From contig NZ_DAFZ01000072.1 in the NCBI RefSeq assembly GCF_002498065.1, positions 1-29,315 on the forward strand: DNA of 29,315 nt, written 5' to 3'. Made by a program: the position numbers and the translations under genes. The notes beneath the pieces are model-generated. The model ran no database searches. It had not been told where the DNA came from and was given only the letters and a program-made list of their open reading frames with translations. Shown piece after piece: positions 9,101-15,915 of the stretch. The DNA is from Methanoculleus sp. UBA208 (GTDB lineage Archaea > Halobacteriota > Methanomicrobia > Methanomicrobiales > Methanoculleaceae). Within the stretch, counting starts at the first letter, position 1. Each line of letters starts with the position of its first letter.

Positions 9101-9604
9101 GTCAGGTATGCCGCGCTCGAGGCCCTGAAAGATCCCGGGGACACCACACGGCGCCACCTGATCGGCGCGCTCCGCTCCGGGGACGCAACGTTCCGTGCGG
9201 GGGTCGCTGAAGCGCTGGAAGCGGGCGGCTGGAAGCCGGAAACCGGTGAAGAACAGGCCCTCTATCTTATGGCCCTCGACCGGTGGCCAGAGGTGGAGCA
9301 GGTCGGCGCCGATGCCCTGCCGGTACTTGCAGAGGCGCTCTCCGACCCGTCGATCGAGGTGCGGACAAATGCCGTCAGGGCGATAGCCCGGATAGGAGGC
9401 AGGGGAGCCGTCGCCCCCCTCATCCGGGCGTTCCAGGACGATGCGCTCGTGGTCAGAAAGCGGGCCGAACGCGCCCTGGTAGGTATGGGCGATGCGGTGA
9501 TTCTCGAACTCAACCTGGCGATCGGCGTGGTGCGGCCGGAGGCCCGGGAGGGGCTGCAGCGGATCATCCACGAGATCCGCGCGAAAGGAGAGGGGACGCC
9601 CTAG
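6164..9604 (+). CDS. Giant HEAT-repeat (PBS-lyase-like) protein
   Basis: This 1146-residue protein is built almost wholly of about 31-residue HEAT repeats (pattern D..vR..AA.aLG.iGd.rAi.pLi.aL.D). Block one covers residues about 20-370. A Pro/Glu-rich disordered linker runs about 375-535. Block two covers about 536-1140 and is interrupted near 782-815 by a charged segment. A second motif, a YL dipeptide then W-x-E-L/V and G, occurs three times (near 180, 295 and 1035: DWAEL, QWTEL, RWPEV), probably modified repeats. No signal peptide or membrane segment is seen, so it should be a cytosolic protein-interaction scaffold. The ATG at 6164 (MAFFDKL) has TAAGGG just before it. It ends on a stop codon that overlaps the stop of the opposing flavoprotein gene. 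Confidence 0.88.
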   Translation: MAFFDKLRMNIEGLWQTKDYPGLIDALDGEEPASRADAARTLSALGVSAVPELLGALENAGPASRLRMSEALASAGVSSVPLLLALISRASPALQASMARAIAGTDGSIFDALLSALHHEQPAVRGAAVIALRGMGRKAVPPLVEALRDRDRSVRREAAAALAAVHWAPDDLKEKVWFYYLLEDWAELAKLQGAAVPALLKALDSKEPRIRGESARTLGKIRDARAIPALIRAVEDPQADVRVRAAEALGEMGSDRAKPALAGALNDPCHPVRMEAAWALDRLDWIPQSDLDRAGYLIAKEQWTELVRMGRPAIPALIRALEVEYSGVRTGASEALRQLGQPALDALHAAVRSESPVIREQAEIALEYIRSRHEENSRVRPVQAPSSDYDRELREGLAARKRIEGRFGPTARTGNEPSRHEPPPPARTETNQPATGTGAAVPKPPARQEADTGDLEDLLEGDGKAGETPTAVKSPPAPKTPVSLDQLVPVRDDGEAADDENPAKEDAPAPAKPERIVLPEPDTPAAPPEPPVQAPEKAALERYLNALQSDDEEIRAAAVAALRSMGSQAVEFLIMALSDPHDGVRIAAAEGIGEIGDASGVDALILLTNDAGQDVRSAAAAALGRAGDARAIGPLIRLFGDAYSGVRSVAAAAVAAFGPDALEPLEAALDDPVPVVRLTAARALGIVGNPRSIPLLIRHLEDPAREVGVVAARTLGGFGNPAVEPLAAVLREGGKEGRLAAIDALGGIEPGKADEALAYALSDEDREVREKAAATLMRRRAANMWQGTFGKKAPEEDISTKSSAGQADREEIDTLITALNDRSVEVQASAATRLIAMGRPAAEGLLRVLKDEDPEMQVAAAGVLGEMQEAAVEPLMDALNDTDRFVRLAAARNLGNIGDARAIDALSESLRREPESAVRAAVAEALGYMGSSRVIEPLALALRDRDEAVQIAAARSLGYIEDLRAIEPLILALGDVDDRVRYAALEALKDPGDTTRRHLIGALRSGDATFRAGVAEALEAGGWKPETGEEQALYLMALDRWPEVEQVGADALPVLAEALSDPSIEVRTNAVRAIARIGGRGAVAPLIRAFQDDALVVRKRAERALVGMGDAVILELNLAIGVVRPEAREGLQRIIHEIRAKGEGTP

Positions 9605-10269
9605 GGCATCCGCCCGGCAGCCTTCCAGTAGTCGTACTCGTGGTGCCAGCGGTCCTTGTTCGCCGTGATCAGGGCCCGCATTCGCTCAAGCATCGCGGCG
9701 TGGAACTCCTCCTGCTCCGGGTATGTCTCTTTGTTCTCGATGGCTTTTGCGAGCTTCCTGCCGAGTTCGTAGGCCCTCCCTTCCGCAGGCACGATCGTTT
9801 CCGGGTCTCCCCCGAGGACGACGCCGACACCGCCCACGGTGTTCGCGCCCAGGGTCCGGAGAACCCCGTTGAGGTAGGCCACGACCTCATCCGCTCCGGA
9901 CCCGCCCGCCGTGGAGACGGCGCACCCGTACTTCCCGATGAACATCTGGCAGTGGATGGCGTCCGCCATGCGGTCGAGCATGGTCTTTATCTGGGCGGTG
10001 ACCGAGTCGATGTAGTTGGGCGACCCGAGGACGATCCCGTCGCTTTCAAGCATCTTCTGGTACAACCCGGCAAAATCGTCTTTCTTGACGCACTCTCCAC
10101 GTTCGCAGCAGACCAGGCACCCGTTGCAGTACTCGATCTGGAGCTTGCAGACATCCACGAGTTCTACATCGGCCCCGGCACTCTCCGCCCCGTCGAGAAC
10201 TGCCTGGACAAGCCGGAGCGTCTGGCTCTTTGAGGCGCGGGGGCTTCCGTTAATCCCAAGTACTTTCAT
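9601..10269 (-). CDS. Iron-sulfur flavoprotein (Isf family, NADPH-dependent FMN reductase fold)
   Basis: The 222-residue protein starts with the flavodoxin-like FMN loop GINGSPR-x-SKSQTLRL. It carries the compact cluster motif C48-x2-C51-x2-C54-x5-C60, matching the spacing known for methanogen Isf [4Fe-4S] proteins. SPNYIDSVTAQIKTMLDRM is the flavin-binding region that follows. Family members accept electrons from ferredoxin and can reduce O2 or peroxide, which fits the nearby MsrB. The ATG at 10269 has GAGGAAG seven bases upstream. The upstream lipoprotein gene is on the same strand, with a perfect palindrome in the 52-base gap. Confidence 0.9.
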   Translation of the reverse strand: MKVLGINGSPRASKSQTLRLVQAVLDGAESAGADVELVDVCKLQIEYCNGCLVCCERGECVKKDDFAGLYQKMLESDGIVLGSPNYIDSVTAQIKTMLDRMADAIHCQMFIGKYGCAVSTAGGSGADEVVAYLNGVLRTLGANTVGGVGVVLGGDPETIVPAEGRAYELGRKLAKAIENKETYPEQEEFHAAMLERMRALITANKDRWHHEYDYWKAAGRMP

Positions 10270-10300
10270 ATTTCTTCCTCGTTTGTAATGTTCATGAGTC

Positions 10301-10314
10301 CGTATCCGGATACG
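10301..10314. promoter_or_regulatory. Perfect 14-base palindrome, operator candidate
   Basis: CGTATCCGGATACG is a perfect palindrome in the 52-base gap between the lipoprotein stop and the Isf start (both minus strand). Its half-site CGTATCCG also occurs in the lipoprotein/MsrB intergenic region at about 10813-10820 (as CGGATACG on plus). This suggests a regulator binding site, although a stem-loop terminator for the lipoprotein gene is also possible. Confidence 0.45.
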
Positions 10315-10321
10315 TTCATTC

Positions 10322-10783
10322 TTACGGGATGTCGTGCGTGACGGCGATCTCGGCGTGGTACTGCCGGCCGCAGTCGCCGGGGAACGGATCGATGGTGAAT
10401 ATCTTCGTTTCGCCCGCCTGGAACCGGGGAGCGAAAACAGTCTCGGTCGCCCGGATCATATTGCTTTCGTCATCGACCAGCATGAACCGGATGACGACGT
10501 TTCTTGCGGGCGCATCGCCGGTGTTGGTCACGGTTCCGGTCACAATCCAGTAACAGGAGCCGTCGGTGCGCAAATGCTTCTCCGGTGCGGTAACGCTGGC
10601 AGAGAACGACGGCTGCGGCCCGGCAGGCGAGTAGGTGGTGTGAGCAGCCGGTGTCACCTCCGGCGTCGGGGTGGGCGTTTCCGACACCCCGGAGGTTCCC
10701 GTGCAGCCTGCCGTGGCAACAGCGCCGACGAGGCAGCCGAGGAGCAGAAGGAGCACAAGGCTCTTTCCAGAGACATCCTGCAT
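10322..10783 (-). CDS. Predicted lipoprotein
   Basis: The 153-residue protein has an N-terminal hydrophobic stretch (residues 8-24) and a lipobox ending AGC at Cys27, so it is probably exported and anchored by that cysteine. A Ser/Thr/Pro-rich linker (STPTPEVT-like, about 32-58) leads to a beta-rich domain with GTVTNTGDAPARNVVIRF. This pattern is typical of FxLYD/CARDB-like Ig-fold domains in methanogen surface proteins. Two cysteines (in GSCYW and GDCGRQY) could form a disulfide. Ligand unknown. It is divergent from MsrB and upstream of Isf. Confidence 0.75.
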   Translation of the reverse strand: MQDVSGKSLVLLLLLGCLVGAVATAGCTGTSGVSETPTPTPEVTPAAHTTYSPAGPQPSFSASVTAPEKHLRTDGSCYWIVTGTVTNTGDAPARNVVIRFMLVDDESNMIRATETVFAPRFQAGETKIFTIDPFPGDCGRQYHAEIAVTHDIP

Positions 10784-10805
10784 GATGGTTCATCGACCGG
10801 AGAGG

Positions 10806-10833
10806 TATATAACGGATACGCAAGCGCATCCGG
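10806..10833 (-). promoter_or_regulatory. TATA box and imperfect dyad for the lipoprotein gene
   Basis: GTTATATACC on the minus strand (about 10804-10813) is a good TATA box 20-30 bases before the lipoprotein ATG. Next to it, on plus, CGGATACGC-AA-GCGCATCCG is a near-perfect dyad (8 of 9 paired), sharing its half-site with the palindrome at 10301. The position next to the TATA box suits a repressor or activator site. Confidence 0.45.
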
Positions 10834-10890
10834 CAGGTACGACGAGCCCCCGACTGCCGACCCGCCGCCCGGGCAGGACCCGGGGAACGA

Positions 10891-10898
10891 TTTATATG
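10891..10898 (+). promoter_or_regulatory. TATA box for msrB
   Basis: TTTATATG (10891-10898) lies 42 bases before the MsrB ATG, leaving a leader of about 15-20 bases that contains the ribosome binding site GGGAGGA (10928-10934). Confidence 0.55.
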
Positions 10899-10939
10899 CT
10901 CTCCGGATAAGGAGCCAGCCGAAACCGGGAGGAGTGCCG

Positions 10940-11428
10940 ATGAGCAGGGAGAGCGTAGAAACCGTCGGGACCGTGAAGGTCTTCAACGCCGTAACGGGAG
11001 AGATGGAAGAGGTCGAGAGGGTCGTCAAATCCGACGAGGAGTGGCGGCGCCAGCTGACGCCGGAACAGTTCTCCGTTGCCCGGAAGGCAGGCACGGAGCC
11101 GGCCTTCACCGGGAAGTACTGGGACTGCAAGGAGGACGGCCTGTACGTCTGCGTCTGTTGCGGCAACCACCTCTTCTCCTCGAAGACGAAGTTTGAGTCG
11201 GGGACCGGCTGGCCGAGTTTCTGGGAACCGGTCTCCGACCAGAACATCAGGACGGATCTCGACAACCGGTTCCTCATGAGCCGGATTGAGGTACTCTGCA
11301 GGCGATGCGACGCCCACCTGGGCCACGTCTTCGACGACGGGCCGCCGCCGACCCACAAGCGCTACTGCCTGAACTCGGCGTCGCTCCGGTTCGTGCGGCA
11401 GAAGGATCTCCCCGGGCGGCACGAATAA
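10940..11428 (+). CDS. msrB: Peptide-methionine (R)-S-oxide reductase
   Basis: This 162-residue cytosolic repair enzyme reduces methionine-R-sulfoxide in proteins. It shows LTPEQFSVARKAGTEPAFTG near residues 38-58, the zinc cysteines C71-x2-C74 and a second C-x2-C (CRRCDAHLGH), GTGWPSF near residue 88, and the catalytic Cys143 in RYCLNSASLRF. The ATG at 10940 has GGGAGGA upstream. A GTG two codons earlier is possible. The first 30 residues extend beyond the usual core. The neighbours (Isf, lipoprotein) point to an oxidative-stress group. Confidence 0.95.
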   Translation: MSRESVETVGTVKVFNAVTGEMEEVERVVKSDEEWRRQLTPEQFSVARKAGTEPAFTGKYWDCKEDGLYVCVCCGNHLFSSKTKFESGTGWPSFWEPVSDQNIRTDLDNRFLMSRIEVLCRRCDAHLGHVFDDGPPPTHKRYCLNSASLRFVRQKDLPGRHE

Positions 11429-11458
11429 TTATCCATTTACGGCGCCGACCTCTGATCA

Positions 11459-12082
11459 GTGACCGACCATTCATCCGCCTGGGACGAGGACTACCGGAGG
11501 CGGGGAAACCTCTGGGGCGGAGCGCCGGCGCCGCTCCCGGACCTCCCCGCCGATGCCGCCGTCCTTGAGATCGGCTGCGGGAACGGCAAGACCCTCGGGG
11601 CACTCGTCCGGCGGTTCCCGTGCGTGACCGCGGTCGACATCTCTCCCCGTGCCGTCGCCCTTGCCCGGCGGCACCCGGCAACGGCGAGAGAGGCCGCCGC
11701 CGTTGCCGACGCCCGGCGCCTGCCGTTTCGGGATGCGGCGTTCGATGCGGTCATCCTGGTCCATATCCTCGGCCACCTCCTCCTGCCGGGCCGGAAGGCC
11801 GTGGCATCCGAGGTCTGCCGGGTGCTCAGGCCCGGCGGGGCGGCATTCTTCCGGGGATTCTCCGTCGAGGATATGCGCGTCGGGAAGGGAACGGAGACGG
11901 AGCCGCAGACCTTCCGGAGGGGCGAGGGCATCGTCACACACTACTTCACCGAGGCCGAGACGGCGGAACTCTTCGCACCGCTCGCGGCGGTCTCGGTCCG
12001 GACGCACCGCTGGCGGATGCGGGTCAGGGGCAGGGACCTCCCCCGGGCCGAGGTGGAGGGGGTGTTTGGAAAGGTGGGATAG
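11459..12082 (+). CDS. Class I SAM-dependent methyltransferase
   Basis: The 207-residue protein has motif I VLEIGCGNGKTLG (about 35-47), the acidic post-I strand TAVDISPRAVALARR and the motif VCRVLRPGGAAFFRGF, all typical of the UbiE/Methyltransf_11 group. The GTG at 11459 is the only sensible start. A TATA-like AATAATTAT (11424-11432) sits about 27-35 bases before it, suggesting a leaderless message. The substrate cannot be predicted. It follows MsrB by 30 bases. Confidence 0.85.
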   Translation: MTDHSSAWDEDYRRRGNLWGGAPAPLPDLPADAAVLEIGCGNGKTLGALVRRFPCVTAVDISPRAVALARRHPATAREAAAVADARRLPFRDAAFDAVILVHILGHLLLPGRKAVASEVCRVLRPGGAAFFRGFSVEDMRVGKGTETEPQTFRRGEGIVTHYFTEAETAELFAPLAAVSVRTHRWRMRVRGRDLPRAEVEGVFGKVG

Positions 12083-12245
12083 GGATTGTGAACCTGGGCC
12101 GGCTGAATTCTGCTCGGCGGGCTTGCACAATGTGAACCTTCGGTGCTTGAACATAGGCTCTTTGGATAGTCGTTCTTCGGAGCGTCGCTCTTCGTCTCAA
12201 TAGAACGTCGCCATTGGGAAGGCGCAGAGGTAAATAGGGTCCGCT

Positions 12246-12590
12246 TTTCTTCTACTGCCCCAGTACAGTGGACCGTGGGAATATCGCGTCTGGGGGAGAG
12301 CGACTGGCCGTAGGGCAGGAACTCGAGAAGAACGAAGTTCTTCGAGGGGTTTCAGGGGAGTGCGATGTTCCGACAGGAACGGAGCACGAGAAGCCGTTAG
12401 GCTTTGAGGGGGGAGACCCCCCTCCCCTGTCCCCACCCCCCATGGCGATATCCACTGGAAAGCCGTGTACTGTTTGTACGACTAAAGTGAAGGGAGTATG
12501 AGTAATAAAAATCCACGTGAACTATAATTTGAGTACTGAAGGTGCAAGTTGCGCGCCCTACTGGAAATCCGTGCTCGATGGTTGCAGTTG
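12246..12590 (+). repeat. Structured noncoding repeat (copy B) in an 834-base gene-free stretch
   Basis: The gap 12083-12916 contains no convincing gene. Shared words with copy A are CCCCACCCCC (12431), GGCGATA (12444), TTTGAGTA (12528), TACTGAAGGT (12534) and GAAATCCGTG (12564), in the same order. The unit carries a chain of hairpins (separate entry). CTTTTCTTCTA and CAGTGGACCGTGG here are also found in the element at 27666-27892. 12083-12245 and 12600-12800 show nothing clear beyond a GC-rich patch at 12650-12760. The limits are approximate. Confidence 0.55.
12258..12457 (+). ncRNA. Candidate structured RNA: hairpin chain with closing stem
   Basis: Consecutive perfect hairpins are: 12327-12343 (GAAGAAC/GTTCTTC, extended by CTC/GAG), 12367-12380 (GTTCC/GGAAC), 12391-12404 (AAGCC/GGCTT) and 12406-12424 (GAGGGGGG/CCCCCCTC). 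CCCCAG (12258-12263) can pair with CTGGGG (12290-12295). Outside, ATATCGC (12281-12287) pairs with GCGATAT (12445-12451) and CAGTGG (12265-12270) pairs with CCACTG (12452-12457), a possible closing stem. The strand is arbitrary because inverted repeats work on both. It could be RNA or a DNA-level structure of a mobile element. Confidence 0.4.
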
Positions 12591-12916
12591 ACGAAAACCC
12601 GGATGCCGATCCAGTCAGGCACGAACCACACCCCGCCATTCCATTAAATTACATCCCCGGGGCACGAGCACCGGAAACCCCGCGGGTCGGCGGCACCGGG
12701 GGCGGCGCACCACGGTCGGCCCCGCCCACCGGCCCTCCCGGGGTCGGAACCGGAGACGAACATATCTTTTTTACGCTTCCGGGCTGAGTTATAGTACCAG
12801 AATATGAGGGTCAGGGGAACACACCGGTCAAAACGGCTGTTCCCGGGTTCCTCCGTGCAGCATGGTCAACCTTTTTTGACATTCGGACAAAACAACAGGA
12901 GAGAGGAAGAGAAGTC

Positions 12917-13141
12917 ATGTGTATTGCAATGCCCGCTGAGGTACTCGAGATAAAGGATGGCAACATCGGCGTCGTCGATTTCGGGGACCTGCAGCAGGAG
13001 GTCAGGCTCGACCTCGTGGACGTCAAAGTCGGAGAGTTCGTGCTCGTCCACGTCGGGTTCGCCATCCAGCGCCTCAGCAGAGAGGAGGGGCTTGAGACCC
13101 GGGAGGTCTTCAGGCAGGTCTACGCTGCGATGGAGGAGTAA
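12917..13141 (+). CDS. hypC: Hydrogenase maturation chaperone HypC
   Basis: The 74-residue HypC/HupF protein starts MCIAMPAEV, with the essential Cys2 after the initiator Met, and has the conserved GEFVLVHVGFAIQRL segment. HypC binds HypD and carries the Fe(CN)2CO unit to the hydrogenase large subunit. GGAGAGAGGAAG precedes the ATG. Its stop overlaps the first base of hypA, so the genes are translationally linked. HypD, HypF and HypB are not in the window. Confidence 0.96.
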   Translation: MCIAMPAEVLEIKDGNIGVVDFGDLQQEVRLDLVDVKVGEFVLVHVGFAIQRLSREEGLETREVFRQVYAAMEE

Positions 13142-13482
13142 TGCACGAGTACAGCATCGCCTACGACATCTACACGACCGCCCGCCGGGCGGCGCTCGAG
13201 AACAGCGCAAAAGAGGTGAAGTGCGTCTCAGTGGATGTCGGCAAGATGGCGATGGTGAACCCCGAGCAGGTGGAGTTCCTCTTCAATGTCATCATCGAGG
13301 ACGACCCGCTCTTTCCGGAAACCCGGCTCTCGTGCCGGGACATCGAGACGCGCACCCGCTGCTCCTGCGGCTACGAGGGGGACGAACGGTTCGTCTGTCC
13401 CCGGTGCGGAAAACTCCCGGAGATCGTAGCGGGAATGGAGATCGTAGTCACCAATATCGAGATAGAAGTGGACGAAGAATGA
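13141..13482 (+). CDS. hypA: Hydrogenase nickel-insertion protein HypA
   Basis: The 113-residue HypA starts MHEYSIA, where His2 is the nickel ligand. The zinc site is C74-x-C76 with C86-x2-C89. It delivers nickel to the large-subunit active site, normally with HypB. It overlaps hypC by one base and hypE by four (ATGA). Confidence 0.96.
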   Translation: MHEYSIAYDIYTTARRAALENSAKEVKCVSVDVGKMAMVNPEQVEFLFNVIIEDDPLFPETRLSCRDIETRTRCSCGYEGDERFVCPRCGKLPEIVAGMEIVVTNIEIEVDEE

Positions 13483-14474
13483 AAGTCAACCTCATGCACG
13501 GTGCCGGCGGCGAGGTGATGGGCGAGCTCCTGCGCGTCATCACCAACCTCGAGCACAACAACGCAGGCGGGATCGGGCTCGAGTCGCTGGACGACGGCGC
13601 GGTAATCCCCTTAAACGGCCAGAACATCGTTTTTACGACCGACAACCACGTAGTCTCGCCGATCTTCTTCCCCGGCGGGGATATCGGGCGCATCGCCGTC
13701 TGCGGGACCATCAACGACCTTGCGATGATGGGCGGGCGGCCGATCGCGCTCTCGTGCGGCATGGTCATCCCCGAAGGCTTCGAGGTCGCCGACCTCGAGC
13801 GGATCGTCGCATCGATGGACGCCGCCCTCGGCGAATGCGGGGCAAACCTCGTCACGGGAGACACAAAGGTCCTCGAGCGGAGCGCGCTCGACACCATCGT
13901 CGTCAACACCGCCGGCATCGGCATCGCCGAGAGGGTGGTTCGTGACAACGGCCTCCAGGTCGGCGATACGATCATCGTCAGCGGCACCATCGGCGACCAC
14001 GGCATCGCCATCATGGCCCACCGGGAGGGGTTCGACTTCGGCGGCCAGATCAAGTCCGACGTCGCCCCCCTCTGGCCGCTCGTCGAGAAGGCGCTCGCGG
14101 CCGGGAAGATCCATGCCATGAAAGACCCGACGAGAGGCGGGTTTGCGAACGCCATCAACGAGATGGTGAAGAAAAGCGGTGTCGGCGTCGTCATCGAGGA
14201 GGAAGCCCTCCCCTTCCGGACGAGCGTCCGGAGCGCCGCCGGTATGCTCGGCCTCGATCCCCTCGAGGTGGCGAACGAGGGCAAGGTCATCATGGGGGTC
14301 GCGCCCACTGATGCAGAGGCCGTCCTCGCGGCGCTCCGCTCGCATCCCTACGGGCGTGAAGCGGCGATCGTCGGCGAGGTCGTCGAAGGCTCCCACGTGG
14401 TCATGCGGACCGCCATCGGTGGAGAACGGTTCATCGAGCCGCCGATCGGCGACCCGGTCCCGCGAGTCTGCTAG
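13479..14474 (+). CDS. hypE: Hydrogenase maturation factor HypE
   Basis: The 331-residue AIR-synthase-like (PurM fold) protein ends PRVC. The C-terminal cysteine is the carrier that becomes thiocarbamate and then thiocyanate to supply cyanide ligands. The N-terminal MHGAGGEVM, the FTTDNHVVSPIFFPGGDIG motif and VTGDTKVLER fit HypE. The ATG at 13479 forms an ATGA overlap with the hypA stop. The open frame continues upstream through hypA but without meaning. Confidence 0.96.
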   Translation: MKVNLMHGAGGEVMGELLRVITNLEHNNAGGIGLESLDDGAVIPLNGQNIVFTTDNHVVSPIFFPGGDIGRIAVCGTINDLAMMGGRPIALSCGMVIPEGFEVADLERIVASMDAALGECGANLVTGDTKVLERSALDTIVVNTAGIGIAERVVRDNGLQVGDTIIVSGTIGDHGIAIMAHREGFDFGGQIKSDVAPLWPLVEKALAAGKIHAMKDPTRGGFANAINEMVKKSGVGVVIEEEALPFRTSVRSAAGMLGLDPLEVANEGKVIMGVAPTDAEAVLAALRSHPYGREAAIVGEVVEGSHVVMRTAIGGERFIEPPIGDPVPRVC

Positions 14475-14565
14475 CAGGCGACACCACTTTTTACGCCGTC
14501 CAGGACGACCCGCGCCTGTCATATACGATAACACCATGAGCAGTCCTATGGAGAGGCAGTCTACG

Positions 14566-14997
14566 ATGACGGAGGAGGCAGGCATCGAGGTGCGCCTGGT
14601 GGACGTCTGGGACGTGGAGACGATCGCCGATCTCTACCGGGCAGGCGGCTGGTGGAACGAGAGATGGGACCCTGCGGATCTCGCCGCACTCATCGCGGGA
14701 AGTTTCGCCTTTGCCGTCGCCGTCGACCGGGCGACCGGCAAAGCGGTCGGCATGGGCAGGGTGATCTCGGACGGGGTCTCGGACGGCTACGTCCAGGACC
14801 TTGTCGTTCTCCCCGGCTACCGGGGCCGGGGCGTCGGAACGATGATCTTATCTACGCTGCTCGATCACTGTAATTCTGCAGGTGTCGCCTGGGTCGCCCT
14901 CGTCGCCGAACCCGGGACCGAAACATTCTATACCGCGCTCGGGTTCCGCAGAATGGAGGGGCACATACCCATGCGATGGTATCCGAAAGACTGGTGA
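14566..14997 (+). CDS. GNAT-family N-acetyltransferase
   Basis: The 143-residue protein has the acetyl-CoA loop VLPGYRGRGVG (R86-G-R-G-V-G91), preceded by GYVQDLVV and followed by FYTALGFRRME, the standard GNAT ending. I chose the ATG at 14566 because GGAGAGG (14550-14556) lies nine bases upstream. In-frame ATGs at 14536 and 14548 also fit a TATA-like CATATAC at 14519-14525. The substrate is unknown. The next gene starts 3 bases after its stop. Confidence 0.85.
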   Translation: MTEEAGIEVRLVDVWDVETIADLYRAGGWWNERWDPADLAALIAGSFAFAVAVDRATGKAVGMGRVISDGVSDGYVQDLVVLPGYRGRGVGTMILSTLLDHCNSAGVAWVALVAEPGTETFYTALGFRRMEGHIPMRWYPKDW

Positions 14998-15000
14998 GGC

Positions 15001-15915
15001 ATGCTGAAATTTACCGATTTCAAACCCGTGAGCCTGGACGATCGCGACCTCTTTCTGCAGCACTACCGGCAGTTCCCCCAGGTGCACAGCGACAACACCT
15101 TTGCGAACATGGTCTGCTGGAACCACTACGCGAATTACCGGTTTGCACACGTCGATGGGTCGATCGTCCTCTCAAGCACCATCGGCGGCGTAACGTCGTT
15201 TCGCATGCCGATCGGCCCGAAAAACCCGGACCTGGTCGGGGACGTCGTCGACCTCGCGGCGAGGGAAGGCGGCGATATGCCCCTGTGGGTCCTCGACCCG
15301 GTAAACGAAGCGCTGATCCGGGAACTCTACCCGGCTCTCCCCCTCCGTGCAAACCGGAACTTCTTCGACTACATATACCGGACCGAAGCCCTCGCCGACC
15401 TCGCCGGGAAGGGCTACGCCACCATCCGCCGCCAGATCAACCGGTTCGGACGGGAATACGCGTATACGGTCGAGGAGATCACGGAGGAGAACATCGATGA
15501 GGTCTGGGAATTCCTGGTCGTCTGGTGCGAGTGGCGGGACTGCGACTCCGAGCCCATCCTCGCCGCCGAAAAAGAAGCCATCCTCTTTGCCGTGAACCAC
15601 TTCTTCGCTATCGGCCTCGAGGGCTGGATCGTGCGGATCGGCGGCACCATCGGGGCGATATCGATTGTCGGCAGGGTCAACGAAGAGATGGCGGTCGTCC
15701 ACTTCGAAAAGGCGCTCCCCGAGACCTACCCGGGCATTTACAAGGTGATCACGACCGAGACGGCGGCGGCGCTCCGGGACCGCTACCGCTACGTCAATCG
15801 CGAGTGCGACATGGGCGTGCCCGGGCTCCGCGAATCGAAGACGCGTTACCGCCCTGCCTACATGGTCGAGGTGTATTACGCGACCCGGGACGACCTGGAG
15901 GCGTGCTGCAGGTGA
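15001..15915 (+). CDS. DUF2156 protein (phosphatidylglycerol lysyltransferase C-domain, double-GNAT fold)
   Basis: The 304-residue protein matches the DUF2156/LPG_synthase_C pattern: a first half with FPQVHSDNTFANMVCWNHY and a second half ending VNRECDMGVPGLRESKTRYRPAYMVEVYYA. Family members transfer aminoacyl groups from tRNA to lipids, or act on unknown substrates when no membrane domain is present. None is present here, so it is cytosolic. GTGAGG precedes the ATG. Dihydroorotase starts on its stop codon (GTGA). Confidence 0.82.
   Translation: MLKFTDFKPVSLDDRDLFLQHYRQFPQVHSDNTFANMVCWNHYANYRFAHVDGSIVLSSTIGGVTSFRMPIGPKNPDLVGDVVDLAAREGGDMPLWVLDPVNEALIRELYPALPLRANRNFFDYIYRTEALADLAGKGYATIRRQINRFGREYAYTVEEITEENIDEVWEFLVVWCEWRDCDSEPILAAEKEAILFAVNHFFAIGLEGWIVRIGGTIGAISIVGRVNEEMAVVHFEKALPETYPGIYKVITTETAAALRDRYRYVNRECDMGVPGLRESKTRYRPAYMVEVYYATRDDLEACCR

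Noticed and set aside
7847..9571. Large antisense open frame opposite the HEAT gene
   Set aside because: It lies fully inside the HEAT gene, has no ribosome binding site or domain, and its length follows from GC-rich codons on the other strand.
12268..12501. Possible 77-residue gene in the hairpin repeat
   Set aside because: It covers several perfect hairpins and G/C runs and has no recognisable domain; it looks like repeat DNA read as protein.
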